From contig JAAAIG010000247.1 in the NCBI GenBank assembly GCA_015852425.1, positions 1-45,085 of the forward strand: a stretch of DNA of 45,085 nucleotides, written 5' to 3'. The translations under genes and the position numbers were made by a program. The notes beneath the pieces are model-generated. The model made no database searches. It was not told the DNA's origin and saw only the letters and a list, made by a program, of their open reading frames with translations. This stretch comes from Gryganskiella cystojenkinii (lineage: Eukaryota; Mortierellomycota; Mortierellomycetes; Mortierellales; Mortierellaceae). The first letter of the stretch is position 1; each line of letters begins with the position of its first letter. Below, in pieces: positions 12,902 through 28,457 of this stretch.

Positions 12902-12935
12902 CGTCATAGGGAAACGCTCGTCATAGGGAAACGCT
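12902..12935 (+). repeat. 17-bp tandem direct repeat, two exact copies
   Basis: The unit CGTCATAGGGAAACGCT occurs at 12902-12918 and again, without a gap, at 12919-12935. It lies in the probable 3' untranslated region of SEN15, 24 nt beyond the stop codon at 12959-12961. Confidence 0.9.
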
Positions 12936-12958
12936 TTGTTGTTGTTTGCGCTGCTACT

Positions 12959-13755
12959 CTATGTTTGTGGAGACGGCGACGAGGCTGTTACCGGTGATGG
13001 CATAGCAGATATAGTTGGTGTCGTGATTTCCGAGGTGACGTCCGTGGGTATGCCACGATATATGTTGAGGTAGGTGATGGTTGAGTCTGGCACGATGATA
13101 CCCACCGTAAACCTATACAATGGCCAATTACCACCCGGAAAGCGTGAATTTTTGTGCGATCAGATCAAAAGTCTTGGAAAACAAACAAGACGAGAAGAAA
13201 TCATCCCGAGTATATCGCACGCTCACCTTTCAGGCGCGGTGGTCGAAGCGTTGTTAGGTCTTAACCGCTCATCGGGTTCTGAACTCAGAGCACGGAAGGT
13301 GGCCTCTATCTTTGTCATGGTCCAGGCCTCAGAGCCTTTGCAAGGCAGGATCAGATAGACTTGACCCTACAGAGAGAAGAGAAATTGCGTTTGGTGCCTT
13401 TGATTACTCCCTTCCTGTTTTTGATTTTTTTCTTTTTTTCATTCTTTCCTCTTACATTGTCTGGATGTTTGCCTTGGATTAGGCATCGACCAAGGGAAAG
13501 AGCCGGTAAGACAACCATCTCCTCAAAGTTCTTGGCTTCGGAGAGATCAAGATAGACCTGAAAGAGTTGTTCAGCGTGGTCGGGGAACTGGAGACATTGC
13601 TCCGACAATGACGAGAACTGCCATTCGTAAAAAATAGAAATGGTAAGCGAGTCAGTGAGTCATTCAATCCTCTACGGCCTTGTGCCTAGTGCTGACAATA
13701 TTGTAAAGAAGGAGATAAGAAAGAGGGAATCGCGCACCTTTGGATGTTGCTCCAT
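12959..13755 (-). CDS. SEN15: tRNA-splicing endonuclease subunit Sen15
   Basis: Sen15 is a non-catalytic subunit of the heterotetrameric endonuclease (Sen2, Sen34, Sen54, Sen15) that excises introns from pre-tRNA. The gene is hidden because each exon is short. Exons in coding order: 13755-13738, 13617-13456, 13366-13227 and 13112-12959, giving 474 nt and 157 residues. All three introns (120, 89 and 114 nt) are GT-AG and all phases agree. Exon 1 encodes only MEQHPK. Family evidence across the joined exons: HPKF at the start, then AEQLFQVYLDLSEAK, LPALSLGRCLIQG, LILPCKGSEAWT and FTVGIIVPDSTITYLN. These follow the same order as human TSEN15 (HPKY, VYLDLMESK, TLAIVESDSTIVYY). A Ser/Thr/Pro-rich tail of about 30 residues follows. 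Length is close to the 128-171 residues usual for the family. No other product was considered plausible once the exons were joined. Confidence 0.88.
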
Positions 13756-14445
13756 GTGTCAAAGGTGGGAATGCAAAGAACGAAACGGTCGGAGAGAAGC
13801 AGTGTTTGATGGGAGGGTCACATGACCAGCTGTTTTTGGTGGCGCGACCACGTCTCCACACGTTTCGTGCTCTCTCTGGGCAATAACACGGGTTCCCAAT
13901 AAATATGAAGCGGGTCTTTCCTGATGGCGCCAGTTTGCTCGTCGGTCAAACCAAAGGAAAAGGAAAGAAATTAAACTATTTTAGTTCGACGACTCTTACT
14001 GAAGTTTGGGTTTGAAAAAAACAATCATTTGTGTTTGTTGTGTGTGTGTGCTCATTTCAGAAGATCAAAGAGAGAGAGAGAAGGGACCATCAACTGGAGG
14101 TGCTCACAGGTTCATTTTTTTCTTCTCTCCTTCCGGCTTTCTTCTAGCTCTCCACCCACCATCCACTCTTTTTATCGCTTTCAAGGTCCCGTTTGGTCTT
14201 TTTTGTTTGTTCTTTTCTCTTTTTGACAATCAACAGGGTGGTTTTTCGTTCCTTGTCTCCGCTCCCACCTCTCTTTTCTCCGCCTCTCCTCATTCTCCAA
14301 TTCCTTCCGCTAGAAGACCACCCTTTTTGCCCGCTGTCACACTCTAGTCTCAACGACGTTTCTGTGCAACATATAACAGCGATCCAGACCTCTCTGAGCC
14401 GTCGACGCTCCCTCCTCTCTCCTTTCCTTTGTTCTTTACATCGAC
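13756..14445. other. Divergent intergenic region between SEN15 and the FAR-17a-like gene
   Basis: This holds the promoters of two divergent genes. A near-palindrome GGTCACATGACC lies at about 13817-13828, just upstream of the SEN15 start, with an E-box-like CACATG core. From about 14115 to 14440 the plus strand is very C/T-rich, the leader of the gene at 14446. A GT/GA dinucleotide-rich patch lies at 14025-14085. No coding sequence is seen. Confidence 0.5.
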
Positions 14446-15560
14446 ATGGGAGCAGCTGACTCTTTCTCGTCCTCAGTATCACCGAGTCGACTCCAACGCT
14501 TCTTTGGATACTCTCAACTGGACTTCTCTCGACCCATTACTTCCAACATTGTCACTGCAAAGACCTTGTTTGTTATGCGTCTTTTCATCACTCTCCACTT
14601 GGTTGCGGTTTTCATCGCTACCCTCTATGTCTCTGCCAGGGATAATGTATTCTACATGGTCCCAACCACGTTTACCAACCTGAGCAACATTGGCCTGACA
14701 GCGTATTACTTGGTACAAACCTCTTTTTCACTCCTCCCATGTTTTGTCAAGTTTGGAAAAAAAAAAGAAAAAAAATGTCCAGTAATCTCCCCTGACACAT
14801 GGACATCGGTGAATGTTTTCTTTAAAAAAATTTAGACAGCGACATATCACTCTTTTCGGTTCCTCGAGCGGAGAGACCTGAGTTCGTTAAAGGATCAACA
14901 TTGGTTCTTGACCTCGGCCCTTTGGATGTTGTATGCCTCAGTCGTGGTTTTCCATATCGTGGTTCCAGCAATCTACTGGGGAATGTTATTCGATCCCAAC
15001 AACACCATGGACACGTTAAACAAATATGTTGATTTCTCGCATCATGGAGCAGATTTCGCCTGTATCCTGTTTGAGATGGTCTTTAATCGGATGGACCTCC
15101 CTTGGTTCTGTCTGCTGGGACCGATCTCGATGATCATTCTTTACATGTTCCTGGCCTGGGTCTACTATGCTGCGTAAGTCGTATTTTGCAGATAGTCAAA
15201 GAAATGAGAGAGAGTGAATGTTAGCAGCTGTTGTTGACATTTACTTCGAGAAGACCACTAATTCCTTTTTTGCTTCACGTCTCGCCTCTCTCGTTGCACA
15301 TGCACAGTCGTGGCGAGTGGTTGTATGGGTTCTTGAACTGGAACGACTCTTTGGCTGCTGCATGGTACATTGGTCTGTTGGTGGCGTTTGCGTTATTGTT
15401 TGTCCTTCAAAAGTATATCCATCTTGGCCGTGACAAGGCATTGGCCTCAAGGAGGTTGACTGTTGCTAGCCAGGATGGCACCGCACCCTTGAGTGGTGAC
15501 CATCAGAGCAGGAATGAAGAATTGCATGTTCATGTTGAACACGTCGAGCCGAAGGTGTAG
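14446..15560 (+). CDS. FAR-17a/AIG1-like multi-pass membrane protein
   Basis: Three exons, 14446-14712, 14836-15173 and 15308-15560, joined by GT-AG introns, give 285 residues. There are about six hydrophobic segments: residues near 45-65, 75-90, 115-140, 165-185, 190-215 and 230-250. The pattern resembles the FAR-17a/AIG1 family: a TTFTNLSNIG segment entering the second membrane span, HWFLTSALW then VFHIVVPAIYW, and a conserved-looking HHGADFACILFEM, where AIG1 has its essential histidine before a membrane helix. AIG1-type proteins hydrolyse branched fatty-acid esters using a membrane Thr and this His; whether this protein does so is inference. The Rolling-stone family has a similar layout and is the main alternative. 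The C-terminal 45 residues are hydrophilic and probably cytosolic. Confidence 0.6.
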
Positions 15561-15754
15561 AAAGAGTCATACTCTAATAATATTATTGGTGGCAAAATCG
15601 GTTCCTGCCACACGGCACAAAAAATTAAAACAGGAACCCTTTTTTTTTTTTTTTTTTGCTTCTTCTCTTTCCACAATAACATTCTCACTTTGACGCCGCG
15701 GATTGCCAAAGGCACTGCCGAACACTGCGCACTCATTTTCAGCATCCCCTCACC

Positions 15755-16487
15755 ATGACAGAAACGTCATTCTCAAACCTTGAGGCCTTTACCATCCGAA
15801 ATGTAATTTCAACTGAGGAATTAATGGAGGCTTGCTTCAACCTTTCCTTTCTGTGCTTTTCTAACTCACCAGGATTTTTTTTCCACGCTGCCTATTTAAA
15901 CATCGATTTTGCCTCCTTCCCTCTTTCAGACCAGAGCAGATGAGGCCGACTTGGTTGTCGAGATGCTGGAGGGTGCAGCCAAGACTCTTCTCGAGAACAA
16001 CATTGTTCAATGGCCCCTGGGAATGTTCACCAGTCCAGAGGGACGCCAACAGATCAAGGATGCGATCGCCTGTGGACAATACTACATGATTATGTACCAG
16101 ACCCCTGAAGAGAAGGACGATCCAGTGATTGCAGGCCTCTTTCTCCTGAACTATGAGGATCCCTTTGATGCTCTGTTGTGGAAGGGGTTCGTAGAGGATT
16201 GGCTGGATGCGATCTATGTCCACCGGTTATTGATTAAGAAACCCTTCCAGGGGCGTGGTCTGACTGGCAAGATCCTGTCGTTTGCAGAGTCCAAGGTCAA
16301 GGAGGCTGGTCGACATTATCTGAGGTTGGATTGTCTGGCCAAGAACATCCCGCTCAGGAGGTTCTACAAAGAAAAATGTCTTGGCAAGGACAGAGGTGGG
16401 CTGAATGAGTTGACGACGATATGGAACCCGGATTATCAGTTGGAGTTTGCGAGGTACGAAATCCAAGTTGTGGTCAAGGACGAATAG
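15755..16487 (+). CDS. GNAT family N-acetyltransferase
   Basis: Two exons, 15755-15802 and 15930-16487, give 201 residues. The 127-nt intron rebuilds the usual GNAT opening: FTIRN from exon 1 continues as TRADEADLVVEML, then WPLGMF. The acetyl-CoA-binding motif A is HRLLIKKPFQGRGLTGKIL, with Q-x-R-G-x-x in place of the commonest R-G-x-G-x-G/A form, followed by an amphipathic helix (AESKVKEAG). Motif B is RLDCLAKNIPLRRFYKEK, close to the bacterial-type form LDC...N..L..FY. The substrate cannot be told from sequence. It lies 194 bp downstream of the membrane-protein gene on the same strand, in its own transcription unit. No organelle signal is evident. Bacterial-style motifs could reflect an old transfer, but the intron shows it is settled in the fungal genome. 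Confidence 0.8.
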
Positions 16488-17127
16488 CTGACGACGTCCA
16501 ATGTGAAAGAGAAAAAAAAAAAAAAAAGCCGTTGTGGCACGTTCGATAGACGGTCCACGCGCGTGTGCGCATGCTCTTCTTTTTCAGCTTTATTTTTTTT
16601 TTCATCTGGCATTTATTTTTATAATGGATGAGTGAAAGGGGAAGAAGAATGAAGGAAAGATAGAAGAAAGAAAGACTGAGAGAGGGAGAGAGAGAGGGAG
16701 AGAGAAAGGATGCGGACAAAAGAGAAGAGAGGAACCAGGAAAACATGGAAGGATGAAAGCTCTCATCATTAATTAAACAAAAAGAGGTGAGACCCTGGAC
16801 TGGTCATTGCGTGGTCATTTCGATTATGCTGCTGTGTCCAAATGGCACCCCATGGGAAACAATTTCTTTTTTGACCCCTCTTTTTTCCTTCTCTTCTCAT
16901 CCTTTTTTTTATCATCACCTTCGGTACCATCTTTTCATTCTTGACCTCTCTCTCCCTTTCCGTCACGGTGTTACCTTCACTTCTTTTTTTTTTTTGCTTC
17001 TTCTTCCTGGTTGGCTTTGAGAAACCCCGACATACAACCCTTAGTTCTGGGCTCCATTTTTGTCATTCGCATGAAAAAGTCGTGTCGCATTCTTGACGTA
17101 AAAAAGGCATAAAAAAAATAAATCACA
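16488..17127. other. Intergenic with simple repeats, GNAT to YAK1
   Basis: An A run lies at about 16512-16526. A purine-rich GAGA/GGGA stretch spans roughly 16630-16720. From about 16860 to 17015 the strand is T/C-rich, the likely YAK1 leader region. Open frames on the minus strand here are only low-complexity Ser/Leu/Phe translations. No gene is seen. Confidence 0.5.
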
Positions 17128-23413
<6,286 letters not shown>

Positions 23414-23750
23414 GTTCCGTCACATCATGCACCTCTATCTATTAAACTTTGGCGTGTACTTTTGTAGTCTTTATTTATTCCGGGTCGTCTGAAAAGTTTA
23501 AATAAAAAAATAAAGAAAATAAAGCTCAAAGCGTGTGTGGTCCCTGTTTCATTACCAAGGGTAGCAGCGCCTGTCTGAGTGCCTGTATCCGTCAAGATCA
23601 ATGTTTAGCCAGTATTCAAAAACGATCACAATGCCAGTCATTGTGATGAGGGTCGGACGGGAGTCGCGATTGGAAAGAAGGATGCAGTCCTACGTTCCCT
23701 GTTGAATACTTTCGAAATGAATAAATTGTGCGAAACGTTTTTATATGAAT
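23414..23750. other. Intergenic between YAK1 and the transposase gene
   Basis: AT-rich YAK1 3' sequence (to about 23525) is followed by ordinary sequence down to the transposase stop. The region includes a 9-bp perfect inverted repeat (listed separately). If the transposon is flanked by terminal inverted repeats, the outer one on this side should lie here. I could not pair a convincing one with the far side beyond an 8-bp match (CAGTCATT at 23636-23643, AATGACTG near 25673). Confidence 0.4.
23625..23647. repeat. 9-bp perfect inverted repeat with 5-nt loop
   Basis: ATCACAATG at 23625-23633, loop CCAGT, CATTGTGAT at 23639-23647. It lies about 100 bp outside the 3' end of the transposase gene. 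It could be a protein-binding palindrome or chance. Confidence 0.7.
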
Positions 23751-25477
23751 TCAATAAATTGGTTTAAAGAATTGCTTGATATTTGTCTGTTGAAGTGTAA
23801 GGACGCGTTTCTTTTCTGTGAAGTCTTGGAGTCTCTTGATCACCTCCATCTCTTGACTCATGTCGCCGTCCCTCTCTTCTTGCTGTAGAATGTACGACAG
23901 GATCATCTTCAGGTGCACTTGTGCCTCTTCTCTTGAAATAATGCGCACCTCTTCTTTCTTTTCTTCCGTCTCCTCGTCTGATGAATCCTCCTTGTCGTCA
24001 TCACTGTCGTCAGCGGCCAGAAGCTCAGCCATGGTCAAGTGTGTGTCGGCGTACTCCTCAGTGTCAATATGGTCCTCCTCCCTGTTCAAAAGTTCCCGAA
24101 TATCAAGATCACCACGAAAGTACTCTGGCTGGCGCCTCCGGAGCAATTCGAATGTTTTCTCAACATCATTGACCGCTTGCTGGTCCAAATCCACGCCGTC
24201 TTGCCCATCTTTTCTGTCTTGTCGGTCTTGTATGCTTTGTTCTTCTTCAGGCGCCTTGATTCCACAATGACGAAAGCAACCTTGAATAGTTTCTTGAGTG
24301 ACATCGTCCCATGCAGCAATTGTCATGTGTATCGCCTCTAAGACGCTGATGTTTGGTATGTGTTTGGGATCCTCTGCAAGCGGCGTGTCTCGGTTGATTC
24401 CCATACGGCGTTCAATGGCCGATCTAATCCGTATGTTGTCTAAGTCCTCCAAACGACGCAATATACAGCGATTGAATCGCTTGCGATAGTAAAGCTTGAA
24501 ATTTTTGATCACTCCCGCGTCAAGAGGCTGGAGTTTTGATGTTGTGTTCTCTGGGAGGTATAGTATGCGCGTCCTTTCAAGCTGTGGCAGTTCCATCAGT
24601 TTTGTAGATTTGTGCACGGAGATATTGTCAAGAATCAAGAGAACCTCTTTTTTGCCAAGAAGTTTCATCCTCAGGTCGAATGCCTTCAGCCACTCTGCAA
24701 ACAGAAATGTCGTCATCCAAGCCTTTGTGTTGTTACGATAGGTACACTTGACTCTGGACATGTTGACATTTCTGAAGCAGTGCGGCTTTTTGGAGCGGCC
24801 GATAATGAAAGGATGCAACTTGTCGGTGCCATCGCCGTTGCAACAAAGAGCAAGAGTCACACGTTTCTCGCTTAACTGGCGGCCTTCGTGTCGTGTATTC
24901 GCTGGTGAACGAGTATCCTGGAAGAAATTGAAAGAAGCGTTAGAACAGATACATCCATTTGACAAGCAGTACCAGCCATAGCCCCGATACTGACCTCCTG
25001 TTGATAAAAATGACTAGTTTCATCCATGTTATAAATGTCGCACCATGAATATTGGTCAAGGATGGACCGAATCTCCTCGACAAGCGCCATGTCAAGGTCC
25101 CAGTTCCCCCCAAATCGCTTCTTCTCGAGATCTGGACATTCCACAGAGGATCTGCGTTTAACTTTCGCAGCAGTATCTGACAGGGGGTCCTGGTTCGACG
25201 GGTTTTCAAGCCATCGTGAAACTGTTGGTTGGGAGACTATCAGATTGAGATAGAACTTAGCCCATTTTACGAGGTCCTCTTGCGTCAGCTTGTCGTCCTT
25301 TGCTTTCAGATCACAAATGAACTTCCGTTCCTTGCCAGTTGCACTCCTCTTCGGGTTTTTGTCATGCAGCTGTCGAATATAATTGTAATCGGCAGGATCA
25401 AATACTTTCATTGCCTCGGCAAGAATCCCTCTATGGTTGAGTTTGACGTCCTTGTGCTTTGGTGCTACTATTGTCAT
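23751..25477 (-). mobile_element. Coding part of a pogo/Tigger-type DNA transposon (ends not resolved)
   Basis: This span is the transposase gene itself. The element must extend further on both sides, but I found no convincing terminal inverted repeats or TA target duplication in 23414-23750 and 25478-25950. An 8-bp inverted match (CAGTCATT / AATGACTG at about 23636 and 25673) is too short to rely on. The intact transposase argues for a recent or maintained copy; the missing ends argue for decay, or for domestication. Confidence 0.65.
23751..25477 (-). CDS. Pogo/Tigger-type (DDE superfamily) transposase
   Basis: Two exons, 25477-24995 and 24917-23751, joined in phase across a 77-nt GT-AG intron, give 549 residues with no stop or frameshift. 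The N-terminal part holds a CENP-B-like helix-turn-helix (KLTQEDLVKWAKF, then QPTVSRWL). The catalytic domain shows IYNMDETSHFY (Asp152), then ERVT-type KRVTLALCCNGDG, IIGRSKKPHCF, LLILDNISVH (Asp258), and ENTTSKLQPLDAGVI (Asp294). The second and third Asp are 35 residues apart, within the range of this superfamily. A long acidic region (DDSDDDKEDSSDEETEE) lies near the C terminus. The last residues contain QTNIKQFF (538-545), an exact match to the PIP-box pattern Q-x-x-I-x-x-F-F. Drosophila pogo transposase is known to bind PCNA through such a motif. An active transposase or a host-adopted gene are both possible. Confidence 0.88.
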
Positions 25478-25951
25478 CTTTGAGGCAAGTGATCCGTTGA
25501 TGTTATTATGACGTTGTACCGTTGCTGGTTGATTGAGGGAAGTGGCGAGAGATTGGGCGATTTTATTCGCACTTGAATGAACCCGTTTCTCTGTCTCAAA
25601 ACGGCGACAGTTCAGAAACGGCCTACCTAGGGTGTATTGAGACCGGAAGAATTACTATATTTTTTGATAGAAAATGACTGTGATCAAGAATATTCATTTG
25701 TAGAGGTTTTGACGGTACAATAAAAAGTCAACAAACTCAGAGCTGCAATATTATTTTTTAAATTATGAATATTGAAGTTCAATGGACTGGACGCATTGCG
25801 GGAAAAGGATGATTTGATCACTGTGAGCAGGCAAAAAAAGGAAGAAGGTCTCTCTCTCTCGCTCTCTCTCTCCAAGGGGGTCAGGGGAGGGAAAGGGCCA
25901 TGTTGTAGTTCATGTTTGGTCTTTGTGGTACGGTGCTCCTGTGTCCACTGT
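25478..25951. other. Spacer between transposase start and pirin remnant
   Basis: This includes the transposase 5' flank with three partly similar stretches (CCCGTTTCT, CAAAACGGCGACAG, CAGAAACGG near 25580-25625) that could be remnants of subterminal repeats. An AT-rich block lies at about 25650-25770. A short CT microsatellite lies at about 25850-25872. No coding sequence is seen. Confidence 0.4.
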
Positions 25952-26083
25952 GTCAAGCATCAAGAAAGGGTCGTGGTTACGGAGTTCGGGACGACCGATG
26001 GATCGTCGGACTCTGGCGCCCTGTCCCTCAGACTGCTCGATGGAGAGGACGGCCTTGGTGATGGATCTGCAAGCGGCGGTCAT
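25952..26083 (-). pseudogene. 5' fragment of a pirin-family gene
   Basis: From ATG at 26083 the minus strand reads MTAACRSITKAVLSIEQ, then EGQGARVRRSIGRPELRN and HDPFLMLD, ending at 25952. That is the near-invariant opening of pirin (EGVGARVRRSIGRPELRNLDPFLMLDEF), a cupin-fold iron protein of the nucleus. After LMLD the frame continues for 13 unrelated codons to a stop. No good splice donor follows, and the expected next block (PAGFPDHPHRG) is absent from the adjacent 2.5 kb on this strand. So only about 44 of roughly 300 codons remain. The fragment is well conserved, so the loss looks recent. It abuts the transposon region, which may have displaced the rest. Alternatively a weak donor joins it to an exon I cannot see. 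Confidence 0.7.
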
Positions 26084-26300
26084 ATGAGCAAAAGGGTGCT
26101 AGAGAGAGAGAGAGAGAGAACCGTTTGCTTCCTAAACCACTCTTCAGCCTGTACAAAAAAAAAGGACTTTGCTGCCCCCTGAGAGGTATGCGCTGGACAA
26201 GCAATGGTAGCTCGCAACGAAAGTCGGAGTGAAACATCAGATTGTTGGTAACAGATTTTTTATTTTTTTGGATGCCTGTCCGAAGGATCTTCCTCGGGGC

Positions 26301-27650
26301 TTAGTTCTTTGTATAAGTTACCTCGAGCTCCTCTAAACCCTTTGGCAACGTCCAGTTTGGATTGAGTGTTGTAAAAAAAGGCGGCTGCGAGACCAGGGAC
26401 ATATGAAGACGTTTTAACTTTGGGAACGGGGTCCAAGTCGTAGCAGCCTCCATCGCAGCCTTTTCTGCGGCTCTGGTCTCTTCTGTAATGATAAAGACTG
26501 GGCTTGCTGAGTTGTCGTTGGTAAGGACAACGGGTCGTTGCTCCCAAAGTTCCTCTGGATCATGAATCGAAAGTGATATGAGGTTTGGAAAAGATCGGAT
26601 CAGTCGCTTGGCGAGGTCTCGCGAGATTTTCGACTTGAGTGCCAGAGATTGGACATGTTGGATCGTCGGTTCCTTCATGTCAATGGGTTCGCCCTTGTTC
26701 ACTTGGACTAGACAAGAACCCAGGTCGAGTTCTTGTAACACAGGCGTAGCACGGTCCAAGAATTTCAACAAGGAAGACCATGGGATGGTGGCTGTGACGC
26801 GACGGAGATCCAAAGTGAATTTAAGAGAGACCAGATCCGAAAAGATCGGGACAGTTGCTGTCGCCGCATTCAAGGCACTTGTCGTCGATAGCCAAGATGC
26901 TACCGGCATGGGGATTGTGCAAGAGACAAACTTTTCCAGTAGAGATCCAAAATCAGTATCGATGGGCGACATCAAGGAAAAAAACAGCTCGAGATGATTC
27001 AGTCCCTTCATCGTCCCCATTTCGGGCGAGTGATCTCGTTGAAGTCGAGTTGTCATCCCTGTGGCTAAGAGAGTCGCCGTAAAGATCTCTTTCGAGCTTG
27101 AGGGGGTCGATCCGATTGTTGTCGTTGAAAAAGTCGGTATCTCACTTGGCAACAAGAGGTTGTCATAGTCCTTTTGGTTCTTTGCTAGGGAGCTGTAGAG
27201 GGCCGAGATGGACTTCAGTTTGAGTGCAGAGACGATGGTGTCCTCGAGACGTTTAGGACTGTAGAGCCATTGGATAGCCATCCGAAGAGAGACCAGGTTT
27301 GGCCATTCTTGAAGGGCTCGACGAAAGTAAGGGATCTCGGAGGTTTTCATCCCAAAGGTGGGCTCTGTTTCATTCAAGCCTAGGGATCGGATCCAATAGG
27401 GATTCATTGTGATAGAGTCACCTCCTAGTTTCTTGTGATGGAGGTAGTAATCCGTCGGTCTAGTGACGTTCTTATAAAAATAGTGAGGGGTCGTACAAGC
27501 GTTGTGGAGTACTCGACAGGTCTCCCGGAGGTCAAGGATAGAGGATTTCGAGAGGTCATTGAGGATCAGGTGTGCAAGTTCCTGGATAGCAAAGACTTTG
27601 ATCGCGGGCAATAAAGAGCTGTTAATTTGAGTGGGCGATAGGGATTGCAT
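26301..27650 (-). CDS. F-box protein, leucine-rich
   Basis: Single exon, 449 residues. I chose the ATG at 27650; the open frame upstream only translates a CT microsatellite-rich leader (Ser/Leu/Phe). An F-box-like segment spans about residues 20-55: IQELAHLILNDLSKSSILDL, then ETCRVLHNAC. The rest is rich in regularly spaced leucines with patches such as LNHLELFFSL, LKFTLDLRRV, LQELDLGSCL and LKRLHMSLVS, the irregular LRR style of fungal F-box proteins. Such proteins recruit targets to SCF ubiquitin ligases through Skp1. The substrate is unknown. The C terminus ends in LEELEVTYT, as if a final repeat. F-box families are large and variable in these fungi, so no orthologue is proposed. Confidence 0.65.
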   Translation of the reverse strand: MQSLSPTQINSSLLPAIKVFAIQELAHLILNDLSKSSILDLRETCRVLHNACTTPHYFYKNVTRPTDYYLHHKKLGGDSITMNPYWIRSLGLNETEPTFGMKTSEIPYFRRALQEWPNLVSLRMAIQWLYSPKRLEDTIVSALKLKSISALYSSLAKNQKDYDNLLLPSEIPTFSTTTIGSTPSSSKEIFTATLLATGMTTRLQRDHSPEMGTMKGLNHLELFFSLMSPIDTDFGSLLEKFVSCTIPMPVASWLSTTSALNAATATVPIFSDLVSLKFTLDLRRVTATIPWSSLLKFLDRATPVLQELDLGSCLVQVNKGEPIDMKEPTIQHVQSLALKSKISRDLAKRLIRSFPNLISLSIHDPEELWEQRPVVLTNDNSASPVFIITEETRAAEKAAMEAATTWTPFPKLKRLHMSLVSQPPFFTTLNPNWTLPKGLEELEVTYTKN

Positions 27651-28457
27651 GGTTATCGGAGGCGAGTAGAGGAGACGAGAGTGGGAGAAAGAGACAAGGA
27701 GTGTGTGAGAGAGAGAGAGAGAGTTCGGAAAGGGAAGGAACGTCGAGATCAAGTCTTTGTAGTTGGACCAAGAGAGTGCGAAGCAATCAGTAACGGATCC
27801 AAAAAAGTAGGAAAAGAGCCGATTTGGTGGCGCAAAATAATTCGTATCTGATCCAAGTAGTGATGCTGCGGAGGATGATCAGAAAAAGGTGAAACTTCAA
27901 GCATGTCGCGTCAACGACGACACAGTGTGAGCACCATAGGGCGGCAGGGAGTTTAAAGACTTCATCCAGGTCAGGGACGATGAAACATTTTTTTTTTTGC
28001 AGCCAGGCACCATTTCCTATGAAATAGGCGTAGAAAATAGGATTTCGCGTCTAGAATTAAGATCTTTGTTCGTTCTCTATTGCTTTTTTTTTTTTTTTTT
28101 NNNNNNNNNNTCTCGAGCTCTCCTTTTACCCAGGGGCAAGAGGCCAGAAAACAAGGTTGATCGCTAACTACCCTGGGAATGAAATCCTAAAATCCTAGAA
28201 AGAAAGAAAAAGGTAAAACAAAAAACGAACAGACGAGTGTTGTTGAAGATGCGATTTTAATCTGGACTGCATAAGCGAGAAAGAACAAACGTGGAGGACA
28301 CTTATCCTCTAGGTCTGGTCCAGCTCTCTTTCTACCACTCGATTTTTCAGTCCCCTCTTCGACATTCCGTTGTCGTTTACTTTTTATTTGTTGTCACATT
28401 CACCTTCTCATTCCCTTCAAGATCATCAACTTCAAACAGAAATACTCCGCTCTTTCC
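27651..28457. other. Divergent intergenic region with GA microsatellite and assembly gap
   Basis: A GA dinucleotide run lies at about 27706-27724, in the F-box gene leader. A T run lies at about 27989-27998. A 17-T run at 28084-28100 is followed by ten N (28101-28110), an assembly gap. The stretch from about 28310 to 28457 is C/T-rich and leads into the GH17 start. No coding sequence is seen; the gap could hide a little sequence. Confidence 0.55.

Noticed and set aside
25772..26182. 136-codon plus-strand open frame
   Set aside because: It is antisense to the pirin fragment and to GA/CT microsatellites and shows no domain.
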